From Rhodobacteraceae bacterium M382 (GTDB lineage Bacteria; Pseudomonadota; Alphaproteobacteria; Rhodobacterales; Rhodobacteraceae), in NCBI GenBank assembly GCA_025141015.1, contig CP081098.1:1866501-1930500 (forward strand): 64,000 nt of DNA, read 5' to 3'. Shown here piece after piece: positions 9,015 to 17,849 of this stretch (the first letter of the stretch is position 1; the number at the start of each line of letters is the position of its first letter). The notes under the pieces were generated by a model. The model saw only the letters and a program-made list of their open reading frames with translations. It did not search any database and had not been told where the DNA came from. The translations under genes were made by a program, and so were the position numbers.

Positions 9015-9983
9015 TCAGTAGCCGCGTGCCGGGCTGACGATATTGGTCAGGGGGTCACCCTGTCGGTAGCGGGTCAGGTTGTCGGAAAACATCTCGACCG
9101 ATTTCAGATCCCAGCCCTCGTAAACGGACGAACAATGCGGGGTGATGATGACATTGTCATAGCCCCACAGCGCGTGATCGGCGGGCAGGGGTTCGATGCT
9201 GAACACATCCAGTGCCGCACCGCGGATGCGCCCCTGATCGAGCGCGTCCAGCAGCGCCGCTTCGTCGATCACCCCCCCGCGTGAGACATCGACGATCACG
9301 GCGGTGTCCTTCATCGCGGCAAAGGCATCTGCGCCCACGATGCCGCGGGTGCTGTCCAGCAGCGGCACACAGGTGACGATGAAATCGGCGCGGCCCCACA
9401 GGGCGGGCAGATCGTCAATGCCGTGGACATCGTCCACATTCGGGGTCGGTTTTGGCCGGGCGCGCACGCCCAGTGTGGTCATGCCCATCGCCTTGCAGCG
9501 CGCGGCGACGGCTTCGCCGGTTTTGCCCAGACCCACGATCAGCACGGTTTTGTCGTCAATCGGTTCAACCTGTCCGGCGGCGATCCATTCGCGGCGTTCC
9601 TGCGCGGCGCGAAATGCGGGCAGACCAAGCGAGAAATGCAACATCCCCCCCAGCGCGTATTGCGCCATCATGTCAGCGGCCACCCCGGCGGAATTGGTCA
9701 CGTTCAGCGCCTGTGGATCCCAGGGGTTCATGTGATCAATGCCCGAGCCGCCCACCGACACCCATGTCACCGATGGCGCATCAATCAGCGCCTGACGCGG
9801 ATACCCGGGCGTGCCGGCAAAGCGCACGGAATAGACCACCTCGGCCCCGGTTTCGGCGATCTTGGCGGGCAGGGCATCATAGCTGTCACAGGTATGGATC
9901 GCCAAATCCGGGTGACGTGCCGCCAGCAGATCGCGGGCAGGGGCGGGATTGCTGGTGTGCAGGATGACAGTCGGGTTTTTCAT
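9015..9983 (-). CDS. D-2-hydroxyacid dehydrogenase, NAD(P)-dependent
   Basis: A 322-aa cytoplasmic oxidoreductase of the D-isomer-specific 2-hydroxyacid dehydrogenase family. The nucleotide-binding motif is GLGKTGEAVA in the middle of the protein. The catalytic triad is in place: Arg in VDVSRGG, Glu in DVFSIEPLP and His in ITPHCSS. ATG at 9983 with AAGGAA upstream is preferred; a TTG start at 10037 would add a short Pro/Lys/Gly-rich stretch encoded by a 12-bp tandem repeat and would overlap the mmgE-like stop. It lies between the MmgE/PrpD and MttB-like genes on the same strand and probably acts in their pathway. Substrate unknown. Confidence 0.9.
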   Translation of the reverse strand: MKNPTVILHTSNPAPARDLLAARHPDLAIHTCDSYDALPAKIAETGAEVVYSVRFAGTPGYPRQALIDAPSVTWVSVGGSGIDHMNPWDPQALNVTNSAGVAADMMAQYALGGMLHFSLGLPAFRAAQERREWIAAGQVEPIDDKTVLIVGLGKTGEAVAARCKAMGMTTLGVRARPKPTPNVDDVHGIDDLPALWGRADFIVTCVPLLDSTRGIVGADAFAAMKDTAVIVDVSRGGVIDEAALLDALDQGRIRGAALDVFSIEPLPADHALWGYDNVIITPHCSSVYEGWDLKSVEMFSDNLTRYRQGDPLTNIVSPARGY

Positions 9984-9990
9984 GGGGGTT

Positions 9991-10014
9991 CCTTTTGGGG
10001 CTCCTTTTGGGGCT
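9991..10014. repeat. Tandem 12-bp duplication at the dehydrogenase ribosome site
   Basis: CCTTTTGGGGCT occurs twice head to tail (9991-10002 and 10003-10014), directly upstream of the dehydrogenase ATG on the minus strand. It brings a duplicated AAAAGG, so two Shine-Dalgarno-like elements precede the gene. This looks like a recent slippage product that could tune translation. Confidence 0.7.
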
Positions 10015-10023
10015 CTGGGGGGA

Positions 10024-11409
10024 TCAAGGGGCGTCAAAGATCAGCGAGGTCAGGTCGGACACCTTGCTGTCTGCGTTGACAAAGCCCAACACCGCATCGC
10101 GGATGTCGCTGGCGCGGGCCTCGCCCAGCGAGGGGGAGGCGAATTCCATGAATTTGGCGATGACGTCGGATTTGTCCATCGGGGCTTCGGGTCCGCCGCG
10201 GGCGTGCACATCGCCGGATGTGAGAACCTGGTTGTTTTTCAGCGTCACGGTGACATCGGCCACCCGACAGGTCGGGAAGCGATCGGAATGGCGTTTGTCC
10301 TCGGACACGGTGATGCGTTTGTGGATGTCGGCCACCAGTGGGTCGGTCAGCCCACCCCCCGAAATATGCTCCAGCCCGATCCGGCCATAGGCCATCTGGG
10401 TTGCCACCGCATAGGCCAGGGAATACTGCGCCTGGCTGGTGGTGGTGGGGATGCCGGGATAGAGGCAGGAGCTTTCGTGGAAGGTGTTGATATGCACCGA
10501 GGCGATATCGCCGTGGGTCAGTTTGTGCTCCAGCATCACCTGACGCACCGCATCAATGGGGGCGTGGGCCCAGCGGCAGATCGGATAGGGTTTCACATAT
10601 TGGTGCTCCATCTGCCAGAAGGTGCCCAGATCGTCCCAATGTTTGGCGACCCGGTCCTCTTCGATGGTGATGGCGGGCGCACCAGTGAAACCCTTTTCCG
10701 CCAGAATGGCCGAGGACAACCCCACCATGGCGCCCCAGCCGGACCCGTCATGCAGCATCGACGGGTTGGCGATTTCGCGCATCATCTGGCTGCGGGGGCC
10801 GTGGTATTCGGCAATGCCCATGCCCTGGCGCAGCTGGTCGCGGCTGTGACCCCGCACGCGGGCGGCCATGGCCACCACACCCAATGCGTTCCAGGCCCCG
10901 GAGGTGTGATAATCACAGGCCGTGTCATGCAGCGAAATCGCGGCGCGTCCGGCGACCTCATAGCCGATGGTGGTCAGGGTCAGGGCCTCGGGGCCGGAGA
11001 AATCGGGGGCGCAATCGGCCAATGCGGCCAGCGTCGGGATCACCACCACGCCGATATGGCCCTTGGTCGGGTAATAGCCGTCGTGACCATCCAGATTGTC
11101 GGTGGCGGTGGCCGAGGCAAAGGCCGACCCGGCCAGCGAGACCTGGCGGCCATCAAACATCATCCGTGCCGACATGGTGGGATCGGCGCTGCCATAGAGA
11201 GCGGCGGCGGTGTCGCGCGCGATCGTTCCCGCCTGCATCGGGCCCGCGCCAATGGTGATGCCCAATGTGTCCAGAAACATCAGCGCCGCCGCGTCGCGGG
11301 TGCTGGTTGGCAGGTCATCAGGTTTCAGGTCAAAGGTGAAATCGGCGACTTTTTCAAACGTGTTGGTCATCTGGGGCTCGCGCTGTGAAACATTGGGCAG
11401 GTTCGTCAT
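10024..11409 (-). CDS. MmgE/PrpD family protein
   Basis: A 461-aa member of the family that includes 2-methylcitrate dehydratase PrpD, cis-aconitate decarboxylase and many uncharacterised dehydratases or isomerases. The helical N-terminal domain has DGHDGYYPTKGHIGVVVIPTL-like sequence, and the later VKPYPICRWAHAPIDA and HARGGPEAP segments are typical. ATG at 11409 is used; ATG at 11370 is an alternative, and neither has a strong ribosome site. The gene leads a minus-strand unit with the dehydrogenase and MttB-like genes and faces a divergent LysR gene. No other methylcitrate-cycle gene is present, so a PrpD role is unlikely. Confidence 0.82.
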   Translation of the reverse strand: MTNLPNVSQREPQMTNTFEKVADFTFDLKPDDLPTSTRDAAALMFLDTLGITIGAGPMQAGTIARDTAAALYGSADPTMSARMMFDGRQVSLAGSAFASATATDNLDGHDGYYPTKGHIGVVVIPTLAALADCAPDFSGPEALTLTTIGYEVAGRAAISLHDTACDYHTSGAWNALGVVAMAARVRGHSRDQLRQGMGIAEYHGPRSQMMREIANPSMLHDGSGWGAMVGLSSAILAEKGFTGAPAITIEEDRVAKHWDDLGTFWQMEHQYVKPYPICRWAHAPIDAVRQVMLEHKLTHGDIASVHINTFHESSCLYPGIPTTTSQAQYSLAYAVATQMAYGRIGLEHISGGGLTDPLVADIHKRITVSEDKRHSDRFPTCRVADVTVTLKNNQVLTSGDVHARGGPEAPMDKSDVIAKFMEFASPSLGEARASDIRDAVLGFVNADSKVSDLTSLIFDAP

Positions 11410-11473
11410 GGTGCAGACTAAGGGGTCTTGGTCCCGGTGACACACAAATTAACCGGGGTCATAGCGGTCGGAT

Positions 11474-11485
11474 ATTTCGCGAAAT
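11474..11485. promoter_or_regulatory. Palindrome in the mmgE-like / LysR divergent region
   Basis: ATTTCGCGAAAT is a perfect 12-base palindrome inside the 182-bp region between the divergently transcribed genes. Position and symmetry suit the operator of the neighbouring LysR regulator, but the T-N11-A hallmark is not clearly met. Confidence 0.35.
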
Positions 11486-11591
11486 CTGCGTTAGACGTCG
11501 GTTTTGGGATAGTTCGCGACGGGAACTTGACGGACGGGGCGGGACGGATGGGGCCTTTTCGGCAGGGACTGGGCAGGTTAGGACATAGGCC

Positions 11592-12479
11592 ATGAAACAT
11601 CTCCCGCATCTGACCTTCTTGCGGTCCTTCGAAGCGGCCGCCCGGTCGCTCAGCTTTACGTCGGCCGCGGACGAGCTGAACTGTACCCAGTCGGCGGTGT
11701 CCAACCATGTGCGATCGCTCGAGGAATATATCGGGCGTCCGCTGTTCGTGCGCCACCCCAGATCGCTGTCGCTGACAGATGTGGGAGAGGCCTATCTGCC
11801 GTCTGTGCGCCATGCGCTGCAGGAGATTGATGTGGCGACGCGGTCGCTGTTGTCGCAGAATCACAAACGCGAAGTGGTGATTTCCTGTCCGATCAGCCTG
11901 GCCGAAAACTGGCTGCCCGGGGTGATCGCAGGGTTTCACAAGGCGCATCCGGACGTCGAAGTGACCCTGCACAGTACCGTGTGGGCGGATGTCGAGGAAA
12001 ACGTGTCTGACATTTCGATTACCATCAACCATGTCGAAGATGTGGGGCGCGATCAGGTGCAATTGTGGGAAGAGACGCTGGCCCTGGCCTGTGCGCCCGA
12101 ATATCGCGTGGGCGGAAAACCATTGCGCGAGCCGGCCCAGCTGTTGGAGGCCAAGCTGATCCATATTCTGGGGCGCCCGATTTATTGGGAAAAGGTGTCA
12201 AAGGCGCTGGGCGTCGAAATATCGTCCCAGAACAACGGGTTCCACACGAATTCCTCCAACACCGCACTTGAGCTTGCCGCCAGTGGGGTGGGCTGTGTGG
12301 CGGTGCCAAAATCGCTGGTGCGGCGGTTTGAAAAACGCGGGTTTCTGGAGCAACCGTTTGATTTTGATCTGGAGTGCCCCTGGGCGTATTTTGCAAATTT
12401 CAAGGACCGCACAGCAACCCCGTCGGTCAAGCTGTTCAAAGCCTGGCTGCTCAAGGCGGCAAGCGCTGATGGGGTGTGA
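11592..12479 (+). CDS. LysR-family transcriptional regulator (GcvA-like)
   Basis: A 295-aa regulator. The N-terminal winged helix-turn-helix covers about residues 6-65 (FEAAARSLSFTSAADEL followed by TQSAVSNHVRSLEEYIGR), and the C-terminal substrate-binding domain covers residues 90-290. The length and the AWLLKAA end resemble GcvA-type regulators. It is divergent from the MmgE/PrpD-dehydrogenase-MttB unit and is most likely its local regulator, with a pathway metabolite as coinducer. Two AT-rich palindromes separate it from the next convergent gene. Confidence 0.9.
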   Translation: MKHLPHLTFLRSFEAAARSLSFTSAADELNCTQSAVSNHVRSLEEYIGRPLFVRHPRSLSLTDVGEAYLPSVRHALQEIDVATRSLLSQNHKREVVISCPISLAENWLPGVIAGFHKAHPDVEVTLHSTVWADVEENVSDISITINHVEDVGRDQVQLWEETLALACAPEYRVGGKPLREPAQLLEAKLIHILGRPIYWEKVSKALGVEISSQNNGFHTNSSNTALELAASGVGCVAVPKSLVRRFEKRGFLEQPFDFDLECPWAYFANFKDRTATPSVKLFKAWLLKAASADGV

Positions 12480-12483
12480 CCCG

Positions 12484-12510
12484 GCAAAATTTTTTATCTA
12501 AAAAATTTGC
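12484..12510. terminator. AT-rich palindrome downstream of the LysR gene
   Basis: GCAAAATTTTTTA faces AAAAAATTTGC across a short centre, a near-perfect 27-base dyad five bases after the LysR stop. It can form an A/T hairpin with U-tracts in either direction and probably acts as a bidirectional terminator between convergent genes. Confidence 0.5.
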
Positions 12511-12584
12511 CCCCTGGCACCGGCTGAAAAGACATCACAAGGGGAGCCCGGTTTGAAACCTCTTGGTGACGGTGCCGCCGGGCC

Positions 12585-12606
12585 CAGAATTTTACCTAAA
12601 ATTCTG
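12585..12606. terminator. AT-rich palindrome downstream of the FAD/GcvT gene
   Basis: CAGAATTTTA and TAAAATTCTG are perfect ten-base arms around a CC centre, 24 bases past the stop of the minus-strand oxidoreductase. It mirrors the palindrome at 12484-12510; between them lie complementary GGCACCG (12516) and CGGTGCC (12570), so the whole gap is symmetrical. Confidence 0.5.
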
Positions 12607-12629
12607 AGCCCCTTGGTCAGCGGTGTGTG

Positions 12630-15047
12630 TTACCCGCGCAGGCGCGCGCCCTGAGGGTCAAAAGGCGCGGCTTCGAGGATGCGGGCACTGTGGGGTTTGC
12701 CCAGAATGAACACCTCTACGGCATCACCCGGTTTGGCGATCTCGGGGTTGGCATAGCCGATGGCCAGGGATTTTCCGACCGAATACCCATAGGCCCCGGA
12801 TGTCACACGACCCACCGATTTTCCGTCCGGGGTAAAGATCGGTTCGCCCCCTGAGGCATCGGCGTTGTTGACCGCGTCGATCTCGAACACGGACAGCATT
12901 TCGCGGCAGGGGTTGTCCTTGACCTTCAGATACGCGTCCTTGTTGAGGAAGTCCTTGTCGAGCTTGATGAGGCCGGACAGCCCGACTTCCTGGGGCCAGT
13001 ATTCCTGGGAGTATTCGCGTCCCCAGGAGCCATAGCCTTTTTCGATCCGCAAGCTGCCGAGCGCACGGCCGCCGACGGGGCCGCCGTTGAACTCTTTTGC
13101 GGCTTCCAGAAGCGCGGCATAAAGCTGAACCTGATCACCTTCGGCGCAATGCAGCTCCCAGCCCAGATCCCCGGTGAACGACACCCGCACGGCCAGACAG
13201 GCAACACCTGCGACCTCGATGCTGCGCGAGCGCATGAACCGGAACGCTTCGTTGCTGAGATCCGCATTGGTCATGCGTTGCAGCATGTCGCGCGATTTGG
13301 GGCCTGCGATGTTGAAGCCTGCAATACGGTCGGTTGCGACTTCGAATGTGGTGCCGTCGGGCAGGTCAATCATGTTGAAGAAGCGCTGGTGATAGCGTTC
13401 CGCCATGCCCGAGCCGATCATCATGTATTCTTCGTCGGCGACCTTGGTGATGGTGAAGTCCCCAGCCACGCCGCCGCGGACAGAAATCAGCGGGGTCAGG
13501 CAGGAACGACCGGTTTCGGTCGGCACCCGGTTGGCGACCAGCTTGTCGAGCCATGTATAAGCGCCCGGGCCCTTGATCACGTAGTTGGCAAAGTTCGAGA
13601 TGTCGATGACGCCGACGTTTTCGCGCAGCATCTTGACCTCTTCGCCCACCGGTGCCCACCAGTTCTGGCGGGTAAAGGAGTTGGTGTCCTGTTTGCCGGG
13701 CTCGCCCGAGAACCACAGCGGGTGTTCCCAACCACAGTTCATGCCGAATACGGCCCCCATCTGCTGTTGCATCTCATACGCGGGGCGCACACGGGCCGGG
13801 CGACCGGCGCTGCGTTCTTCGTTGGGGAAGTGGATGGCAAAGCGGTGGGCGTATTGGTCTTCGACGCGGGCTTTTGTGAATTTCTTGTCGGCCCAGTCGC
13901 CAAAGCGCGCCAGATCCCAGGCGAACATGTCGTACTGCGGCTCGCCTTCGATGATCCATTGCGCGGCCAGCAGACCCAGGCCACCGGATTGCGAGAATCC
14001 GGGGATGATGCCGGTGCAGCAGAAGTAGTTCTTGAGCTCGGGCACCGGACCCCAGATGGCGTTGCTGTCAGGCGACCAGATCATCGGGCCGTTGATGACG
14101 CGTTTGACACCGGCGGTTTCGGCGCAGGGCACGCGTTCGGTGGCGCGGATCACGTTTTCCATGATCCGGTCCAGATCGTCGGGGAACAATTCGTGGGCGA
14201 AATCCTGGGGTGTGCCGTCTTCGGCCCAGAAGCGCATGTCTTTTTCATAGGCACCGATCAGGAAGCCGTTGCCCTCCTGGCGGAAGTAATATTCGCCGTC
14301 GCGGTCGGCAATCGAAGGCAGGCGACGGTCCATCGCCGCGACTTCGGGGATGGTTTCGGTGACGAAATACTGGTGCTCGGTGGGCTGCAGGGGCAGGGTC
14401 AGGCCGGCCATGGCGGCGACTTCGCGTCCCCACAGACCGCCCGCGTTCACCACCCATTGGGTGTGAATGTCACCTTTGGCGGTGCGCACGATCCAGGAGC
14501 CATCGGGCTGTTGTTCCGTGCCGATCACCGGGCAGAAGCGTTCGATCTGGGCCCCCATCTGGCGGGCCCCGGCGGCATAGGCCATGGTGACGCCCGACGG
14601 ATCCACATTGCCGCCATCGGGTTCATACATGATACAGCGGATGTCATCGAATTGCGCCAGCGGGTGCAGTTCCTTGGCCTGTTCGCGGCTGACTTCGTAA
14701 AAGTTCAGACCGTAGAATTTGGCCTTGGCCTCTTGCAGGCGCAGCTGGTGTTCGCGCTCTTCGGTTTTTGCCAGATACAGCGAGCCGGGCTGGAACACAC
14801 CACAGCCCTGATCGGTTTCCTTTTCCAGCTCTTTATACAGGTTCATCGTATAATGCTGGATCCGGGTGACGTTGTTGTTGTCGTGCAGCCCGTGGATGTT
14901 GGCCGCCGCGTGCCAGGTCGACCCCGACGTCAGCTCGTCGCGTTCCAGCAGGACCACATCGGTCCAGCCCAGTTTGGCCAGGTGGTACAGGATCGAACAT
15001 CCGACCAGCCCGCCGCCGATCACCACTACCTGTGCATGGGTTTTCAT
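12630..15047 (-). CDS. Dimethylglycine/sarcosine dehydrogenase-type FAD oxidoreductase with GcvT domain
   Basis: An 805-aa two-domain enzyme. The N-terminal half has the Rossmann motif VIGGGLVGCSILYHLAKLG (residues 8-26) and GSTWHAAA with His46, the position that covalently carries FAD in dimethylglycine dehydrogenase. The C-terminal half (about residue 430 onward) is a folate-binding GcvT/aminomethyltransferase domain. Enzymes of this layout oxidatively demethylate N-methylated glycines and pass formaldehyde to tetrahydrofolate. Length and domain order match dimethylglycine or sarcosine dehydrogenases; many Roseobacter paralogues have unknown amine substrates. It follows the class V gene by about 245 bp containing a terminator, so it probably has its own promoter. 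Confidence 0.88.
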   Translation of the reverse strand: MKTHAQVVVIGGGLVGCSILYHLAKLGWTDVVLLERDELTSGSTWHAAANIHGLHDNNNVTRIQHYTMNLYKELEKETDQGCGVFQPGSLYLAKTEEREHQLRLQEAKAKFYGLNFYEVSREQAKELHPLAQFDDIRCIMYEPDGGNVDPSGVTMAYAAGARQMGAQIERFCPVIGTEQQPDGSWIVRTAKGDIHTQWVVNAGGLWGREVAAMAGLTLPLQPTEHQYFVTETIPEVAAMDRRLPSIADRDGEYYFRQEGNGFLIGAYEKDMRFWAEDGTPQDFAHELFPDDLDRIMENVIRATERVPCAETAGVKRVINGPMIWSPDSNAIWGPVPELKNYFCCTGIIPGFSQSGGLGLLAAQWIIEGEPQYDMFAWDLARFGDWADKKFTKARVEDQYAHRFAIHFPNEERSAGRPARVRPAYEMQQQMGAVFGMNCGWEHPLWFSGEPGKQDTNSFTRQNWWAPVGEEVKMLRENVGVIDISNFANYVIKGPGAYTWLDKLVANRVPTETGRSCLTPLISVRGGVAGDFTITKVADEEYMMIGSGMAERYHQRFFNMIDLPDGTTFEVATDRIAGFNIAGPKSRDMLQRMTNADLSNEAFRFMRSRSIEVAGVACLAVRVSFTGDLGWELHCAEGDQVQLYAALLEAAKEFNGGPVGGRALGSLRIEKGYGSWGREYSQEYWPQEVGLSGLIKLDKDFLNKDAYLKVKDNPCREMLSVFEIDAVNNADASGGEPIFTPDGKSVGRVTSGAYGYSVGKSLAIGYANPEIAKPGDAVEVFILGKPHSARILEAAPFDPQGARLRG

Positions 15048-15245
15048 CGTTCATCTACCTCGAAAACGAAAAGGGCTGAGCCCCGGTTGTGACAGTTGCA
15101 AAAGAGATAGCCCGTGCGCGTTGCGAACACCCGAGAAGAAATCGGACCCAAAGCCCTTGGAATTTTCATGACAGGTGTGTCGAGTCGCCGTTCCGGCCGG
15201 GTTTCAGGCCACGGTGCGGGCCATCTGTTGCCAAATCTGGTGCCG

Positions 15246-15280
15246 CCCCCCCCCGGTCGTTTGACCGGTCATTGGGGGGG
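15246..15280 (-). terminator. Strong hairpin downstream of the class V aminotransferase-fold gene
   Basis: A C7/G7 outer stem encloses an inner CCGGTC-GTTT-GACCGG stem-loop. It lies 13 bases past the stop of the minus-strand class V gene and upstream of the FAD/GcvT gene, which suggests that the two are separate transcription units or that read-through is controlled. Confidence 0.65.
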
Positions 15281-15292
15281 CAGCGCAGGGAC

Positions 15293-16546
15293 CTATTCGG
15301 TGATCTGTTTCATTGTGGCGAGAAATTTGGCGACCTCATCCACGGTGTTGTAATGGCACATCGAGACACGCACGCAGCTGTCCATCTCCAGCGGTGTCAG
15401 GATATTGCCGGAGTAATGGTCGGCCTTGCGCAGATGGGTGCGAATACCGTGGTCGTTCAACATCTTGACCACATCGACCGATGCCACCCCATCGACAACC
15501 AGCGACACCAAGCCTTCGCGTGCGGGGTTGTCGGCACCGCCGATGATGGTCACCTTGTCCATTTCGCGCAGCCCCGGCAGATTTCCGGTTCCGTTGATCA
15601 TTGCATCGGTCAGCGCCTTTTCCTGGGCGTGAATGGCGTCCGCAGCAGCGGCAAATCTGGCGCGGCGATCCGATGCGCCGCCAACCGCCCCCCCCAGCCA
15701 GTCGAAGTAGTCCACAACATCGGACAGGGTCGCATAGGATCCGGTGTCGCGGGTTCCCATTTCCCAGTTTTCCGCAGGGCCATCAATGAGGCTGTTGTGG
15801 GGCAGGGCGCTCAGACGCGGAGAGATCCAGGCCAACCCGTACCCATGACGCGAGAACACCTTGTAGGGGGACACCACATAGCCGTCCACGTCATAGGCGG
15901 TCAGGTCCATCCGCCCGTGTGCCGCATGTTGAATACCGTCCACGATGATGACACAGGCCGGAGCCACCGCCCGGATTGCGGCGCTGCAGGCGGCGACATC
16001 GACGCCCATGCCGGTCACCGGTGACGTATGCACGATCGTGGCGACCACGGTGTCCGCGGTGACGGCATCGGCATAGGCCGCCGCCTCTATGGTGCCGGTC
16101 GCGTTGTCATGCGGGATCAGAACATGACGCTGGCCGGCCACCTGGGCCCAGCGATCACAGGCCGACCGGGTGGCAGGGTGTTCCAGCGTGCTGCCCAGAA
16201 CCACGCCGCCCCGCGACGTGCCCAGGCAGGCATTCATGATCAGACGGAACAACAGTTCAGTGCCGCTTTCGCCGACAAAGAACTGACCACCGGGCGCGTT
16301 CATGAATTCGGCCATGTCTGTCTTGGCCTTGGTGATGACGCGGACCAGTTCATGGCTGCCCGGGTTGTCGCGCCCCTGATTGTCGGGGATGGCAGCATAA
16401 CGGGTGGAGGTTTCGACCGCAGCGTTCAAGGTCAGCGCCCCGCCTGCGTTTTCAAAGAAGATGCGCGGCCCCTGCTGTGGGCAGTGATCGACCTGTGCAA
16501 ATCGGCTTCGGATTTGGGTCAGCAATTCGGGAGAGATCTGAGGCAT
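15293..16546 (-). CDS. Class V aminotransferase-fold PLP enzyme (cysteine desulfurase-like, VC1184 type)
   Basis: A 417-aa fold-type I PLP enzyme. The PLP Lys is in SPYKVFSRHG, the pyridine-binding Asp in VDGIQHAAHG and an early FFENAGGAL segment matches the VC1184 subfamily of cysteine desulfurase-like proteins. In true SufS/NifS enzymes the persulfide Cys lies in an RTGHHCA-type loop; here the equivalent stretch reads LRKADHYSGN, without Cys. It is therefore unlikely to be an Fe-S cluster desulfurase and more likely acts on an amino acid. GGAG lies upstream of the ATG. It sits between an AraC regulator and the FAD/GcvT oxidoreductase on the same strand. Confidence 0.8.
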   Translation of the reverse strand: MPQISPELLTQIRSRFAQVDHCPQQGPRIFFENAGGALTLNAAVETSTRYAAIPDNQGRDNPGSHELVRVITKAKTDMAEFMNAPGGQFFVGESGTELLFRLIMNACLGTSRGGVVLGSTLEHPATRSACDRWAQVAGQRHVLIPHDNATGTIEAAAYADAVTADTVVATIVHTSPVTGMGVDVAACSAAIRAVAPACVIIVDGIQHAAHGRMDLTAYDVDGYVVSPYKVFSRHGYGLAWISPRLSALPHNSLIDGPAENWEMGTRDTGSYATLSDVVDYFDWLGGAVGGASDRRARFAAAADAIHAQEKALTDAMINGTGNLPGLREMDKVTIIGGADNPAREGLVSLVVDGVASVDVVKMLNDHGIRTHLRKADHYSGNILTPLEMDSCVRVSMCHYNTVDEVAKFLATMKQITE

Positions 16547-16792
16547 GGGGGCTCCGTGAGTGAGGCGTTGGACAACGCGGAATTTGGCGTCACGTTACCA
16601 GTTGGTCCTCCCGATACACGCAATTTATTCTGGGGCATCCCGCAATGAATTTGGTGGCTGGCGGGTCGACCCACGGGCCCGGTCTGGGCATGATCCCCGG
16701 TCTCGTCGGGCCGTCTGAGATGACGCGCGGCGTGGGGCGCGCAGACAGGGCAAAAGGGGATTGGGGGCGCAGACCGCGTTGCGACGGTGTTC

Positions 16793-16805
16793 GGGGCAAA
16801 GCCCC
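16793..16805 (-). terminator. Short hairpin downstream of the AraC gene
   Basis: GGGGC-AAA-GCCCC lies 25 bases past the AraC stop, inside a 283-bp gap that shows no gene. The stem is short and has no T-run. Confidence 0.3.
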
Positions 16806-16829
16806 CCAACGGCGCGATCCTGGCCAGCC

Positions 16830-17783
16830 TTACGCGCTGGTGTCGGCCTTGAATTCCGAGGGGGTGACACCGAATTTGGATTTGAACAACCGCGAAAACT
16901 GGGCCTGATCCGAAAACCCAAAGCGATAGGCCACTTCGGCGATGGCCAACCCGGGGGCTGCGGCCAGCCGATCCCGTGCGGCGATCAGGCGGTGGTCGCG
17001 GATCTGTTGGCTGACGGTGCCGTTCACGTCCTTGAACAGGTCGTGCAGGTACCGTTTCGAGATGCCGCAGCCATCGGCGATCAGATCCGGGGACAGATCC
17101 GGGTTCTTCAGATTGGCGCGGATGAATTTTTCCACCCGCGTAATATGGGCCGACCGCACGGCCGACAGGTTGCTGGAATTGGCGTCGGAGGTTTCCTCCA
17201 GCGCCAGCCCCAACAGTTCGAGCAGTTGACGCCCGATGGTTTCGCTGGCCGCCGGCCCAAGATCGGCGAATTTCGATTGCGCCTGATCCACCATGCTGGC
17301 GAACAGCCCCGCCGTGCCAGAGGTGGCGTTGAACACGCGCGCGCAAAACCGGTCCGGTTGGCGCACGCGTTCTTCCAGCGCCTTCCGGCTGACCTTGAGC
17401 ACAAACAGGTCATTGGGGTTTTCATACAGGAACCGGTAAGGTTCGTCGCCGCGTTCCAGGATGAACCCGCCGGGATCACAGCGCACCTCGCGCCCCAGCT
17501 GACGGAACTCGACCGTGCTGACGCGGGGCAGGGTGATCAGATATTCCTCTTGGCGGGCCTCGCGGATATGGGCGCGGCGGCGTTCATAGCTCAGAGGGTC
17601 CGATGTCAACCGCGACATGCCGACGTGGCCCATGGACATACGGCTCAGCTGACCATTGAAACGGATCGGGTCGCGGAACTGCAATTCCAGTGGAAAATAC
17701 GCATCATTCACCACCGCATTCCATTTGCTGGAGCGGTGCTGCGGCTCTGTCTTGGCCGTCGAGAACGTGAACCCGGCGGTCAT
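16830..17783 (-). CDS. AraC-family transcriptional regulator
   Basis: A 317-aa regulator with an N-terminal AraC-binding-like cupin region (about residues 25-190, FeaR/AraC_binding_2 style) and a C-terminal double helix-turn-helix (about residues 215-312). The second helix-turn-helix has the usual IAEVAYRFGFSDQAQFSRLFK sequence pattern followed by FGVTPSEFK. GGAGG lies upstream of the ATG. It is divergent from the hyuBA-liv operon, and three 22-bp direct repeats in the shared 270-bp region are the probable binding sites. It may also control the class V gene downstream on its own strand. Confidence 0.9.
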   Translation of the reverse strand: MTAGFTFSTAKTEPQHRSSKWNAVVNDAYFPLELQFRDPIRFNGQLSRMSMGHVGMSRLTSDPLSYERRRAHIREARQEEYLITLPRVSTVEFRQLGREVRCDPGGFILERGDEPYRFLYENPNDLFVLKVSRKALEERVRQPDRFCARVFNATSGTAGLFASMVDQAQSKFADLGPAASETIGRQLLELLGLALEETSDANSSNLSAVRSAHITRVEKFIRANLKNPDLSPDLIADGCGISKRYLHDLFKDVNGTVSQQIRDHRLIAARDRLAAAPGLAIAEVAYRFGFSDQAQFSRLFKSKFGVTPSEFKADTSA

Positions 17784-17849
17784 ATGCGTTTCCTCCCACG
17801 CTGAACCTTATCCCAAATCCCCAGCAAAACAAAAGAAAATGGGACGCCT

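Noticed and set aside
10024-11409. 2-methylcitrate dehydratase PrpD
   Set aside because: No prpB, prpC or propionate gene is near. The family is wide and the operon partners point to another pathway.
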